Below the pieces are notes generated by a model. The model saw only the letters and a program-made list of their open reading frames with translations. It was not told the origin of the DNA and did not search any database. From Reclinomonas americana ATCC 50394 (Eukaryota > Jakobida > Jakobea > Jakobida): a DNA stretch of 64,000 nucleotides. The position numbers were made by a program, and so were the translations under genes. The stretch spans positions 185,546 to 249,545 of the forward strand of contig PS015081.1 of the NCBI GenBank assembly GCA_048213135.1, given 5' to 3'. Below are positions 11,237 through 23,943 of the stretch, one piece after another; within the stretch, counting starts at the first letter, position 1; each line of letters opens with the position of its first letter.

Positions 11237-13214
11237 CTACAACGACCTATTACTTGGTCCGGGCAGCGAGCCGACCGCTGCAGGTCGGGAGCTTGAGGAG
11301 GACGAATTCGACGCCGGTATTCTTTGTGCAGCCGTGGCCACGGGTCGCGTGTACACCGAGTCGGCGACGGGCGCGACTGCAGCTACGGCGGTGCTCTCTG
11401 ACGAGTCGCGCTTGCTGGCATCTTCCAGTGCACGCTCCTGGGGCATCCACAACAGGACGAGCGCGAGTGGAATCACCTCCAGCAATAGCCAGTTGCCCTG
11501 CATGTGGTAAACAGTGAGCACGGATCGCAGCTGCCGGCTTGCATCGACAACAACGCACCACAAAGCTCTCCCAGTAGTCGTTCACTTTGCTGCACGCGCA
11601 CAGGTGGTCAGTGAATGGAGATTCGCGATACGGAAGAACTCCCTGGCACTGATCGGTACGCAACACGGAGACAAAGGACTCCAGCGCAATAAACATGCTG
11701 CGTGTGGCAAACACGAGCGTGCAGTAGACCGTCAGCAGCGTCACCTTGCGCAAAATTGGCGTCAACCGCGTGTTCACGACGGGTATCGACAGTGGTGTGC
11801 GTCGTAGCCGGCGGATGAGTTTGATGCCCAGCACCGCGAACCCGATGGCGCACGACACGAACAGCATCGCCACATACATGTACACGGCGATACCGAGTGG
11901 CCCGAGAAGCGTCGGCGTCTGGTAAGTGAAGTCGTCGTCGAACACCTCCATGAAAACCTGTCGCACCGATGAGTGGGTGAGCGTGGCGACAAGGATGCGG
12001 GTACTGCGTCGTCGAACCCACCAGCATGATGCCGAGAAGCGTGTATGCCACAATGTTCAACAACAGGAACGTCATGCGTCGTCTGTGCGGGCACGCGGAG
12101 AGTGAGGAAAATAACAAGAACGTCGATGTGTGCGGCAGGGAAGGTACACGCTCGCACCGATGCTGCTTGGGTTTCATGGGCGCCATGGGCGGCACCGCCA
12201 GCAGTGTCTCCTGATCGCCCACGTCGCCACCCGTGTGCGGGACAGCGCCAAACGCAGGCATGCCATGCTCGTCGACAGACACCACCTGGAACTGGCCACT
12301 GTCGGAAGCACGCGCCGCCGCACCACTGCCGCCGCTATTGACCGACGACGTCGACTGCACACGGAACGCAGTCGCCGGCAACGGCAACGAGGCCAGCGAC
12401 TCACGCAACGCGGCACCAGAGGCGGCCGACACGGGCGACGGATCAAAGTGATCGTGCCGTGAGCTCGGAATGCTCGGCTCCAGGAAGATCTTCGGCACCG
12501 AGTTGTTCGACACACGAAACGCACGAATCGTCTGGCCCCTACACACACACGACATATGAGATGAGCACGCCATGCCCAACAACCGGCGCAGCAGCAGCAC
12601 GCGCGCTTGCGCGACAGACCAGTAGAACAGCACCAGCAGCTGCACACTGCTAAACATGAGCGCCGGGAACAAATCCAGAGCTGTCGCTCCCGTTGAATGT
12701 CTCCATCCATCGGGATCCCGTGGATTCTCATGAAACACCGAGTCCGTGGCGAAAAAGGCGATACGCACTGCATCGTCACTGAGAACACTGTCTATATTCT
12801 TCCGCAAGAGTGTGGTCAGTCAGCACGCAACTCACACTGGCCAGCACAATCAGCACACACAGAGTCACACGATAGCGACGACCGCGTTGCTTGACGCGTT
12901 GCAGAGCACGACGCGATGTCATCAGTGCCGAACTTTCGTCTGCGAGAAGCGCATGCATGGTGGGCGCCGGGTTTCCTTTGATTGGAGAGACAACAGCGCT
13001 CACCCGAGGCCGAGTCTGCATGTTCAGTTCCCGTTCGTCCACTGGCGGCGGGCAGCTTGAGAAGACGACGAGCGCCGACAATGAGCAGTGCAGTGTAACA
13101 TGCGCATAACTGAGAAAAGGGATGATGAGTGATGAACACTGAGTGAGAGAGGGGGAGAGAAGAGTGGAGGCATACCACGCAGTCGACCACCACAAACTGC
13201 ACTAACACAGTCAT
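11237..13214 (-). CDS. Seven-TM membrane protein of the TOM1/THH1 or GPR137 type
   Basis: Minus-strand exons encode repeated hydrophobic segments. The first exon is MTVLVQFVVVDCVV, then LCACYTALLIVGARRLLKLP, a basic loop and YRVTLCVLIVLA. Next come FFATDSVFHENP, DLFPALMFSSVQLLVLFYWS and VAQARVLLLRRLLGM. A long Ser/Ala-rich loop (about 12170-12540) follows, then MTFLLLNIVAYTLLGIMLVG, GIAVYMYVAMLFVSCAIGFA, TPILRKVTLLTVYCTLVFAT and WLLLEVIPLALVLLWMPQ. It ends in a Ser-rich tail at TAG 11237-11239. The pattern FPALMFSS..LLVLFYWS, followed by late LRKVTLLTVYCTLVFATRS, resembles the THH1/TOM1/TOM3 plant family and animal GPR137 (endolysosomal 7-TM proteins). This is by pattern only. The start ATG at 13212-13214 is divergent from the next gene by 226 bp. 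Confidence 0.6.
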
Positions 13215-13439
13215 CGCGCACACTGTGCGCGCGTATTGAGAGGTAAGGAGCCTGATGACTTCACGGTCCTGCGCGAAATCCGACTCAATGCTGATGACCA
13301 GTTGCGGCCTACATCGACCAGCTGTGAGCTGCTGACGAGTCACCGCGTGTCGCCACGCAAAGACGAAACCACGTGAGTGCGTGAAGTCGAAGTTATGCAT
13401 TCTTTCATTGTTGTTCAGGATTTCCGTCTTTCGGAGACA

Positions 13440-15267
13440 ATGTCGCGCGCATCGCCTTCCCCATCATTAGCCGCGCCTGCGCATCATCTTCCACCTGCAC
13501 CATCTGGTTTCTGGAACTCCGATCGCCTGATCAAGTACGGTTGGGGCAGTGTGCGACTCGCCACTCTGCTCCTCCTCTCGCTGCTGTGGCACCAACAGCA
13601 GAGAGGCACTGTGGAGCCGCTGCTGGCGTCGTCGCGATGGGTGCACTACGCGTGCTTTGGAGTCGCCGGCGCACTGGTGAACACGGAGATGTTTCCGATG
13701 GCGATCAATGTTGTTCTGTTTGTCGCCGCCGCAGTGGTGTGGGTGCGCGATGCCACCGTCGACCCCACCATGCTCTTTTACATCACCAAGACCATCGCGG
13801 GTGACTTTGTCGCGGGAAAGATCGATACCGCGGCGTGGCGCGTGGCCACTGGCATTGGTGGAGGAACGCTGGTGATCGTGGCGGTGCAGTTGAGTGTGAC
13901 GGGCAGTGTGCGCGGCTTGGAGCGATACGGTGCCGTGTGGATTGCGCTGTTTCTCATTCAGGCGTTTTGCGAGTACGGTGATCGACACTGGGAGACGTGG
14001 CGGTTCTTCCGGCATCGCTACTCGTTCGAGGTGTTGACGGCGGCGCTGCTGTTTCTGTTTCCGCTTGCCGCGCACGAGTTGGCGCTCGTGCACCTCGACC
14101 TCGTGGCTTGCCTGTTTTATCGCTTCGGCAACTTTTGCTTGGTGTGCTTGCGCTTGCCCGCCGCCCGCCGTGCGCTGCAAATGTCGCTGTTTCGCCTGCT
14201 GGGACTCGTGCGGGGTGTGCGGGTGATGAATGTCGCGGATCCGGCGGTGGCGCGGCGTGTGATGAAGGCGTCGAACCGGAAGGGCTTTGCGTTGGAGATG
14301 CGAGTGGCGGTGCCAGCCTGGTCGCCCATTCTGTCGCTGGAGTCGGTGGATGGCGAGCTGTGGACCTCGATGAAGGCCGACTTTCTCGCTCACGTCGCTC
14401 CGCGGACGCCGCCGACGGCCGTCATGCACGACATTGCGACAAAGCACGCACGCAGTTTGCTCGCCCGTGGCGGCGACCGTCGGATCGACGCGGTGGTGCT
14501 GACGCGGCTATCGCTGCAGTGCTTCATCGAGTATCTGTTCGACGTGGAGTGGTGTGACGAATTTGAGGTGTTCGTGGAGGCATCGATGGAGTGGCGCAAG
14601 GAGCTGGCCATGCGCGGCGCCGCCGACAAGTCCGTGCAGCACCGTGCCATCGACGTGCTCCTCCGCCGCCTCATTCGACCGAGCGAGCGATGGGCCGGCG
14701 TTTTCGGTGCGGAGTGGGAGCAGCCGGCGCGCTTCTCGCTGCTGCTGCAACCGTACATTATCTCGCCGTCCATCAACACCGGCGATGTTCTCGCCGCCAT
14801 GCATCTGCATCGGCACGCAGTGCCATCTGCCGACAGCAACGCCCACGCAGCGCTGCTCAACCACGCCCTCCGCTCCATGCATCCGTTTCCGATCTTTGAG
14901 CGGTTCGTCAGCGAAGCGATCATGGACGACGATCGTGTCGTTGTGCCTGCCAACACTCAGGTTCGTTCGCAGCAAATGCATTTGCATTCTTATTGCTCTT
15001 CTCTCACAGCCATCGCAGGTCGTCATGTTTGCCTCGGATATCATGCACGGCAATGCATGCCCGGTGTTCGGCGCCGGTGAACGCTCCTGCCCCGGCGCCG
15101 ATCTGGCGACCAAGTACCTCCTCGCCGTCGACAGCGTACTGGCAGACGCGCCAGCATACGATCCAACACGAGGACAGACATACAGCGGGCGACACAACGA
15201 CTCGGTCAGCCCGTGGAGCGAGTTGCCGTACTTTTGGCGTACAGTGGCAAGAGTTATTCTCAGGTGA
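13440..15267 (+). CDS. Multi-TM N-terminal domain fused to a cytochrome P450-like domain
   Basis: Two exons (13440-14960 and 15019-15267) give about 589 residues. Residues 20-245 hold about six hydrophobic segments, for example LATLLLLSLLWH, MAINVVLFVAAAVVWV, GGTLVIVAVQLSVTG, YGAVWIALFLIQAF, SFEVLTAALLFLFPLAAHEL and LVACLFYRFGNFCLVCL. The rest looks like a P450. VDGELWTSMKADFL resembles the C-helix W-x-x-x-R region. LLNHALRSMHPFPIFERFV matches the K-helix region, VVVPANTQVVMF the following strand, and FGAGERSCPG (residues 524-533, haem-ligand Cys531) is a full F-x-x-G-x-R-x-C-x-G haem loop. The K-helix Glu of ExxR is His475 here, and no A/G-G-x-E/D-T I-helix motif was seen. The P450 part is short (about 340 residues). 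Start is the ATG at 13440 (MSRASPSP); an in-frame ATG at 13395 is possible. Confidence 0.7.
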
Positions 15268-15430
15268 TAATGTAGATACGTTAACATGCAGAAAATAGAA
15301 CGTCGCCGAAAGCGAGGGCCACCAGAGGGTTTAGCAGGCGATCACGTAGTGAGGAAGAGGCACTCCGATCGCCGCTTGACAGTATTAATAATATTTTAAA
15401 GTCCGAGTCGTCGTGTTTTTTCGCAGTGTG

Positions 15431-17466
15431 ATGTCGCATTCCTCCTCCTCGCTGGCCATTGTTGGGCCTGCGGAGGCCACAAAGAGCACCGAGTCCCTCC
15501 TCTCACGCATCCGCTGGTACATTGGCAGCATCGTCACACACGTCGGCCTCGGCACCTTTCCCGTGTTTGGTCGCTTCACACAGGTCAATGCATTCTCGCT
15601 CTCTCCTTGTCTCTCTCTTGCCTCTCTCACACAGTTGACATGCAGCTTGATGAGGGTGTTCCTCCAATTCTCGGCAACCTGATCATCACCTTTCCCGTGT
15701 TCCTGGCCCTCTTGCCCGTGTGGATCCCGCAAGGCAAGATCAAGGTGTGTGTCAGTCACTGACCCCTCCCAATCAGTCACACACGTGTGACCGCGTAAAC
15801 GCAGTGGGCTGCGCTGAAACGATGGTCCACCTGGTGCTTCATGGTGGAAGTCATGCTGGTCAGTGTGTCGCATGCAGCCAGTGATCACGTGAGTGAGTGA
15901 TTGAGTGACTTGACAGATGTGGTCTTCGGGAGCTTGGGCGCCGCGGTTAACCTCTCGTTGCGTCTTCCAAAGGTTTCCTTATGTGCTGCCTTGCGTGCTT
16001 GCCTCTCACCTGTGCTTCCCTGCAGCGGTGTTCTTCTCCGGTCTGGCATGCATGCATCTTTGCAGACAGTCTGCTGTGTCGTTGCTGACTCGATCGATCG
16101 TGACACGTAGCGGTCATGCTCACGGCGCCGTTCTTGACTGCACTGCTCGCTCGATGTGTGTACGGTGAACGCATCCCCTCGATCACCAGTTGCGTGTCTT
16201 TCGTGCTGCGATGCTCGAGCGCAGTCGTCAGTTTGCCTGACCATGTGATTCAGTTTGGACGGCACTGGCGTCGACCTTTGGCACGCTGTTGATGCTGTCC
16301 ACCAACGTTGCGTGGATCACCTGTACTTCATCGTGCGTTCAGTGTGTGTGACAGTGAACCCGGCTGCAGTTGTTCTCCGTCGGCTTTAGCGAGTTGACCA
16401 TGTACGATGCGATTGGCATTGGAGGTGCGTTGCTGTCATGCTCGTGGCGTGTGCCTCTCTGATCACTCACTGTCACCCTCGTGCAGTGTCGTTTGGTAAT
16501 GCCTGTGTGCTGGCCGTGTGGTTTGGTACGTTTGCACCAGTTTGCGTGTCTCGCTGAAGTGACCCCCGTTGTGACTTGTCCTCGCGTGCAGTGCAAGTGA
16601 AGGCGTTGCGAGGAGTGTAAGTCTCGCGTACCCTTCTGTGCGTGGCAAGTGGGAACGTGTCTCACTGCGGTCGCTCACAGCAATTCCGAAACACTCTTCA
16701 CCTTCCAGAACATGTCACACATCTTCTACGCACCCCTCGTGTCGTACCTCTCCAGTGAAGGTCCGTGCGCAGGCACCTGCGCTCCCTACCCAATGCGCTC
16801 ACCTGGATTGCGCGCAGACTGGACCTTCTGGGCAAGAATCACATGGAAGGGCTGGCTTAGCCTTGTATACCAATCCGTGGGTACGTGCGCTGCTGTCGTG
16901 TAAGTCACTAGCTGAACGCCACAAGTCCTGACACAACGCACACAGGCCTGGTGTGGTTCATCAACTTGTTGCAGATGCGAGTGATTGTGGCAATCGGTGC
17001 ACCAACGCACAGCAGCCTCATGCCTGTGCGACTGGTGTCTTCCACGTTTTTCGCCTGGGTGGTGTTGGGGTACGTATGGGTTTTTCAACCGACTAGTACT
17101 CGCCTCCCTTGCTTGCAGCTCACGGATTCGCTGTGCAGGCGCACCATCACAAGTCCGCTGCAGTACACTGGCGCTGCGATTGTGCTGGCCAGTGTGACCG
17201 TGTTCCTGCTGGTCCGCCGCCGCCAGCAACTCAAAGCCACGCAGCAAGCGGCGGCGACCGGCAGCAGCAGCAGCACGTCGACAACGACCACAGAGACTCT
17301 CGATCCGCCAGAAAACGACGTCGAGCTGGCCGACATGCACGGCGACAAGCGAACGCTGCTGGACGCACTCGACGAGGCCGACAGCGAAGAGGAGGAGGAG
17401 GAAGTCGAGGAAACGGCAAAGGCCGACTCAACGTCGCCTGCCGAAGTCCACCAACCCGCACGATAG
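15431..17466 (+). CDS. Drug/metabolite transporter (DMT)-like polytopic membrane protein
   Basis: Starts at ATG 15431 (MSHSSSSLAIVGPAEATKS) and runs through about nine short exons to TAG 17464-17466. Hydrophobic segments include PPILGNLIITFPVFLALLPV, ELTMYDAIGIGVSFGNACVL, GLVWFINLLQMRVIVAIG, RLVSSTFFAWVVLGYVW and TGAAIVLASVTVFLLVRRRQ. A loop reads SETLFTFQNMSHIFYAPLVS. The last pair of segments, with P-x-x-x-x-G-A-A-I-V-L-x-S-V followed by a basic end, resembles the C-terminal TM of nucleotide-sugar or DMT-type carriers. After it comes a Ser/Thr-rich and then strongly acidic cytosolic tail (DSEEEEEEVEETAKADS). The substrate cannot be told. Several mid-gene exon edges (15900-16600) are uncertain. 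Confidence 0.6.
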
Positions 17467-17684
17467 CCACGCAGTAGAGAAAACATAATCCATTAGACCA
17501 AACTCCAACTATAGTATACGCATAGTATCCGTGTTTCGCCACGCACTTGCGACGTCGATCACCCCCTGAGCTCGAAGTTCGTTACCAGAAATTGGCAAGC
17601 AAAGGTGGCGGGCGTCCGTTGCATTCTCTCCATCGACGACACAGGAGCGAGAGAGAGACACTGACCGTCGTCGAGCCTCGAGCC

Positions 17685-20600
17685 ATGCTTGCGGACGACG
17701 GTGTGTGTGTGTGTGTATGTGTGTGTGAAGAGAGTGAGTGCGAGAACGATCCACTGAGTGCAGCAATCGCAGGAGTGAGTGCGCCTGGGCGCAGCGTCGT
17801 GCGTCGCCTGGACGAGGAGCTTACACAAGCGACAATGGATGACGTGCGTGTGGCTGGCGACAATGACAAGCATCTCCACGATGATGATGAGGATGAGGAT
17901 GATGACTCATCGTGGTACTCGTCTTCCTCCTCTTCCTCCTCGTCGTCGACACCCAACGCAGCAGCAGCAGTGTCATCATCATCGCCCACAGCAAAGAGCG
18001 ACTCATTGGCGGTCAATGGAAGTGCGTACGAGACATCTCATTATGTGTTGCGCATCCTCATTCATTGATTTGTGTGTTTTTGTGCATGGGAAGAAGATGT
18101 TCGCGGGATGGTGGTGTCGCCTGACCTGCAAGACTTTGTAAACAAGCGCGACTCGTTGCCGGCTCACGTATGGCAGCGGTACTTGGAGTTGGTGTCGGCC
18201 GAGGGTACAGCGCAACAGCAGCAGCAGCATCGGCGTCAGCAATCGTCAGTGTCCGCCTCGTCGCAACTCGAGTCGGGATCGTCGGGTTCGCTTCCGCCAC
18301 TGGATGCCGGCAGTGGCATGTCGCTGCTGCCACCACCACCGCACATGCAGCCGGAGATGGCAAGGCGATTGAGTCGTGTGCGCCGCAGTGGACAGTCGCC
18401 GTCGCCGTCGCCCGAGGTTCGGTTGTGTGCGTGCCATGGGGCGAGAGTGGGGCAAGGGTGCTCATGCTGGTGGCGACAGGTGACGGGCACGCCACAGCTG
18501 GACTTCTCGTCGGCATTGTCGCAGATTCGGCAGGGAGGTGGTGCCGTGCAGTCGGTGCCTCCGCCGCTGTCGGTCGCGCCGATTCCGGTTCCCGAGTCGC
18601 CTGTTGCGTGATGCCGCTGCTGCCTGGTGTAGGCAAGCTGAAGGGTTGACGGCGTCTGTATGTGTGTATGTGTAGATGGTGGGCGACTTTCTGGCTCCGA
18701 ACTCGGACAGTGTTCCAGTGCCATCCACACCGGGGTTCGACTTCTCCTTTTTCATACGTTTCTGTTCCTTCTGTTTGCTGACCTCTGTGTCGTGTGGTGC
18801 GCAGTGTGGAGATTCAGGTGTTGCAGGAGCAGCTGCGCTGCTGGAAGGATGCCTACCGAGAGCTGCAGCAGCAGCACTCGCGCCGCCTGCAGGCACTCTC
18901 GTCGGACTACTCGGAGCGCGAGGATGAACTGCGTCGAGAAAACGAACGGCTGCAACTCGATGTGCGTCTCCTCTCTACGCCTCTACGAGCACTGCGTCTC
19001 TCATCATTCGTTGATTGTCATGCAGCTGGCCGAGAAACTGGAAGCACAGCGCAATCTGTTTGACGAGGAGCTCGCTCAAACACTGCGACGCATTCGTGAG
19101 AGTCGCTCTGTCGCTGACGCGATCACTGCATTGCAGGTGCACACATGCCGTTCCACTGCTACAGATTTCGTCGCTCGTTTCACTAAAGCGGAGACGCAAA
19201 TGGCGCAGGATGGATCCGAGCAAATGTCGTCGTTGCATGCCAGCGCGCTCAGCCTGAACACCACCGGCAGCCGATTCACGGCCGGTCGTTACCGACTGCT
19301 ACTCTCCGAGTTGGAGCGCGAGCTCGCCGCATTGCTGCAGCGTGGTTTGCCCGCACAGGTACAGGAAGTCGACGATCTTTCTTTCCGCCGGTGTTGATGG
19401 CCGACACTCTGTTGTGTTGTGTCGCAGAGTGACATGCCGGTGGCTGATGCCGACCGCCTCGTGCGATCAATGGAGGAGACACAACGTGTGCTGCAGAACT
19501 TGTCAGCCGGCATGTCATCTACTTCGTCTGGCGCCTCCACTCAGGGTACGCCAGCGTTTGAACTCTTAACGTGTTCCTATCTTCTCATGCGTCGCGTGCA
19601 GAGGTGTTGGCCAAGTTGGAGAGTGTCAGCCGACAGCTGCAGGCGCAACAAAAATTAATTCGCACAACGAGCGCCGGCCACATGAGTGGGGCTGCAGGTG
19701 CCACTCCGCCATCGCAGCAGTCTCATGTGGCGGCGGTGGCGGCTGCCGAGTTGCGCTCCCGATTGGAGCATGCCAGTGTCGCGGCAGCGGAGCAAGCCCT
19801 GCAGATTCGAGTGCGTTGTTGTGGTGGTTTCTAGATTGTGCATGCGACAGGAGGCTGAGTGTGTGTTTCCTTTAACCCACGACAGGAACTCGAAGATCAG
19901 GTGCTTCAACTGCGACAGCACTGTGCCAAGCTCTCCCAGGAGCGAGTGCGTACTATCCTTTCTCTATCCATTGCTGGCACATGCGGAGGCACTTACACGG
20001 CTTTGTAAATCGCAGAGCGACGCTGTGGAGCGCGCCGAGGCGCTGGCCATCATCTCGGCGAGTGTGGATCCCGATACGTATGGTGCTGAGCGGCAGCGGA
20101 TCCTGCTGTTGCACACGGCGCTGGTGCAGGCCATCAGTCGCATTGTCAATGACGAGGCTCTATCACACACGGTGCAACCGGGTGGTATGTAGCAGGCACT
20201 TCTGTGCGGTAGTGAGTGAGGCGACTGATTGATTGTCTCCCTCTCAGATCTCGGAGCCGGTGCTCTGGAGACAGCGTGTCGTGCTCTGGAGGCCGAGTAC
20301 CGACGAGCACGCGAAGTGGCCGATCGGGCAGAAGAGAGATTGTTGATTGCAGAGGCCGAGCGCACGTCGTCAGAGGACGAGTACCGCGGGCAGATCTCGA
20401 GCCTAAAGGACAATCTGGAACGCCTGAAGAACATCAACGAAGTGGTGCGCATGGCGTCGCCACACACGAGTCATTTGGGAGGGCGTCATTCTGACAACGT
20501 CTCACAGCTCAAGAAGGATCTGGAGTTGGCGATTCGCAAGCTGGAGAGTCGAATGCTGGAGGAGGACAAGCGATTGGAGAAGCGCGATCGAAAGCACCGC

Positions 20601-23600
20601 GAAAAGGTGCGAGGCCAAGTGCAGTGAGCAGGTGATATCATCCCTCAGTCATTCATCATCACCGCTCCTGCGCAGATGTCGGCCGTGAAGGAGGAGCTGG
20701 CAAAGAAGAATGAGGAACTGGCGGCGGTGCACCGCAACATGTTGCGTCTCGGCATCACGACCTGCCTCGTGTGCAGATGAACTCATGATGCGCGAAACAG
20801 TACGAGTTTGCAAGTCGAGCGTGAGGATTTGCGAAAGGAGCTCGTCGAGATGCAGGGACATGTCGAAACGCTGCGTCAGACCGTACGCAACCGGGACTTT
20901 GCGCTCGAGCAATTGCAGCGGCAGTTGAGTTTGTGTTCGGCTGCGCGTTCATTCTAGGTTCCAGTCACTCACCGTCTGCTCTGCCAGAGTGGACGAAGGC
21001 CTTGCCGACCGAGGTGGAGAGCCGTCCAGCGGGCGACGATCTTCCGCTGTCCACGAGCCGTTGGAGAGACCGCCCATTACGCACTCGTCGGCCCTCAATG
21101 GGTCGGCCGTGCTCACTTTTACTTCATCTGATCGGTTTCGTGGTTGCTTGCTTGTCACTCTGCTGCGCCTCCTCCCTCTCACCGCTGACTCGAAAACCAT
21201 TGGTGCGCAGGAGTCGCACGCTGCAGCAAGGGCAGGTGCACCAGCAGACGCGTGAACTGGCTGTGGCACCACTGCAGGTTGTCGACAGGTCTGTTCGTGC
21301 CACGACCACTGTCACTGGCTGCATCGTTACTGACATGCGTGCGTGCGCGTGCACAGTGGTGTCGCGGGCTCGGAATTCAGACCCGCAACGGTGTCGTTGG
21401 CCGGCGATTTTACCGCGCAGGTGTGTGTGTGTGTAGCGATTGTCTTCCTCGAACTTCGACAGGCTGACAGAGATTGCAGCAGCCGTCATCCCAGTCCACA
21501 CCCTCCTCGTCGCGGAGCTCGGCGTCAGTGGCCAGTGCGCCAGCCGTCGCCGAGAGTAATCCAAGCCCACCTCCACCTAGTTTTGCCGCTCGTTCGTCTG
21601 TGGCTGCCGCTGCTGGCATGTCGGATTTGCGTGCACGAGTGGAAGCCGTCGCCGCACAGCATCGCCTTGTACAAACGTGCGTGCAACAAGAATGGTGTTG
21701 TTGTTTTTTTGCACGCATCATCTCTGACTCGCTTTGTCGCGTGCAGTCAATCGCGCGATCGCTCTGCCTCGATGGGTCCCATCACAATTCCGTCCCCCCA
21801 ACAACTACCGCAGCCGTCGCCGCCACCAGCGCAGCAGCCGTCGTCGCTTTCTCGTGCAGGTGAGCGTGCTAGTTGTGTGCGCGCATGGTGACGCCATCCT
21901 CACTGCTTTCTCACTTGCTTGATGTGCAGCTTCCATGGCGGCCGCTGAATCGCCGGTCGTGCGGGAGGCGTGGGTGTCGCCACCACGGGAGCGCGATGCT
22001 GCCGAGCGGCGTGCAGCCGCAGGCAGGGTATGTGTTTGTATTGCACTCATTCGGCATCTCACTTCTTCATCCACTGACTCTTTCTCAACGCAACAGGCCG
22101 ACTTCCATCCGCTGGCGTCGTGGAAAGAGTTTGCAGAGGAAGAGGTACAGTCTGCGCAATCATCAGTTGGTGATATCGCCACACGTCTCACTCTCGCCGT
22201 CGGTACAGATGTCGCGACTGCATCGAGCGGTGCAAGGCAAGCTGGCCGAGAGGAATCAACTGGCCATCCGAGTGCACAACTGCAAAGGTGTCGCGTGTCG
22301 CAGCACTGATCGTGGACTGCTTTGCGTTCTCATCACATTTTTGCGTCGCAGACAAATCGGTGCGAGTGATGCTGGAAGACGACCTGCGCGAAGTGGACCG
22401 GGAGGCTGCCTCGTTGGAGGGCGAAGTGCGCTCGTTCTTGTGCTCCTGTGTTGTTGCTTCTCCCACTCATCGGCGCATGCATCTGGCAGTACCAACGCAT
22501 CAAGAAGGAGTACCTGCGCAAGACCATTTTGCAGATGGATCTGGAGAAGAGCATGGTGCGTCGCACCCCCCTGTCTCCACTCTCATCCACTAGTTATTCA
22601 CCGACTCACTCGCCGTTGATGGACGACAGGTCGACCACTCGTTCACATCGTCGCAACTCAGACCAGCCACCACACCCTTGCAGTCGCAGTCGTCGATGCA
22701 GCACGGTTCGCCAGCGGCGCGATCGGCCAAACGAGCACTGCATGCACCGTATGAGCCCACCGTGGTCGCTCGACCAGTCTCCGAGGTGGGCATGCTGCGT
22801 GGCGCCGCGCCTCGTTCGTCCACGCTCACTCCCGCCGTGGCCGTCTCCCTGTCGGCACCCACCACACCACCCTCCACACCACCGACGGCTGCCGCTGCGC
22901 CACCTGACGATACGCCCGGCCCGATTTCATCGACGTACTCGCCCACCAGTTCACTACGGACGCATCGTCGCACCGAGTCGGCCGCCGCCGTTCTGTCGTC
23001 CTCCGAGGCGCCCTCGCCTGGCGAACCCGAAGCTCGCGTGCCACCACGTCGTGCGCTGACGCACGGCGATGTGCGGAGACCACCACCGGCTGCAGCGTCG
23101 GCGGCGGCGGCATACCAGCGACACCCATCCGAGACAGCATACGGCTCGCCGCATCATCCGTTTGTGCCCGAGTACACGACGGCACTGGATGCAGTGGATC
23201 GCGAGTGGGTGGCCACAGCCGCCGCCTCGTCGACTGCGCTGTCGGCCCACGTGTTACATTCTACACCACCCTCGGCTGCCGGCACCGTGCCGAAGCAATC
23301 CTCGGCCTCGTCGGCGGCAGCTGGCGGATCGAGCGGCAGCAAACTGCGGCGTGCCTCGTCGTCGGGCCGCATCCAGGCCACACAAGCCACACCACCACCA
23401 CCACTGTCACAACAGCAGCACACCAGCAGCAGCGTCACGCGACGACGATCTGCATCGACGGCCGCCGTGGAGCGACGACCGACGTCGGCCGGCCGAGGCG
23501 GTCCTGCCGCTGCCGCAGCTGCCGGCGCCACACCTCGTCGTCGCTCACCTACGCCAGTACGTGGATCAACACGGCCACGCAGCAACAGCCACCAGAACAT

Positions 23601-23943
23601 GCATGTCCGGCGGCGCAGCTCCTCCGTCGACGACCTCACCGCACTGGAGCACGCCGAAGTCGACGAAACAACACGTCCGCGACCACGTCGAAGCCGCCCC
23701 GCCGCCGCCGCAGCAGCAGCAGCAGCGCCTCCACCACCACCTACTCAACAGCTGCAACCACAACCACGCACCGGTGCCAGACGTCACGCCCACCGTCTCT
23801 CCGAGCCACCTCGCGACATCTCCACCGCCGTGCTCAAGGACACCCACATGCGGCTCACTGAATACGTTATGCAGCAGCAGCAGCAGCGGCCTCCACCATC
23901 ATCCTCACAGCAGCCACCTTTAGCACCAACTAGCTCGAGATAA
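17685..23943 (+). CDS. Large coiled-coil protein with acidic, Ser-rich N-terminus and long disordered C-terminal tail
   Basis: About 20 exons. The N-terminus (from ATG 17685) has RSVVRRLDEELTQATMDDV, an acidic DDDEDEDDD block and a long Ser run, then VSPDLQDFVNKRDSLPAHVW. Coiled-coil exons follow: QVLQEQLRCWKDAYRELQQQ, EKLEAQRNLFDEELAQTLRR, LLLSELERELAALLQRGL, DRLVRSMEETQRVLQNLSAG, VLAKLESVSRQLQAQQKLIR, ALEAEYRRAREVADRAEERL, ISSLKDNLERLKNINEVVRM and ELVEMQGHVETLRQTVRNRD. Then VRVMLEDDLREVDREAASLE and YLRKTILQMDLEKSM. The last exon (from about 22630) is a roughly 430-residue tail rich in Pro, Ser, Ala, Gln and Arg, with poly-Ala and poly-Gln, ending PLAPTSSR at TAA 23941-23943. This resembles cytoskeletal or centrosomal scaffolds, but no family was recognised. 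It could be two genes; the phases I checked (18.6 kb) favour one. Exon joins at 20.9-21.9 kb remain unclear. Confidence 0.6.

Noticed and set aside
13467-14447. Minus-strand frame of 326 codons opposite the P450 fusion gene
   Set aside because: Very rich in His, Arg and Gln with no motif, while the plus strand holds TM helices and the P450 haem loop.
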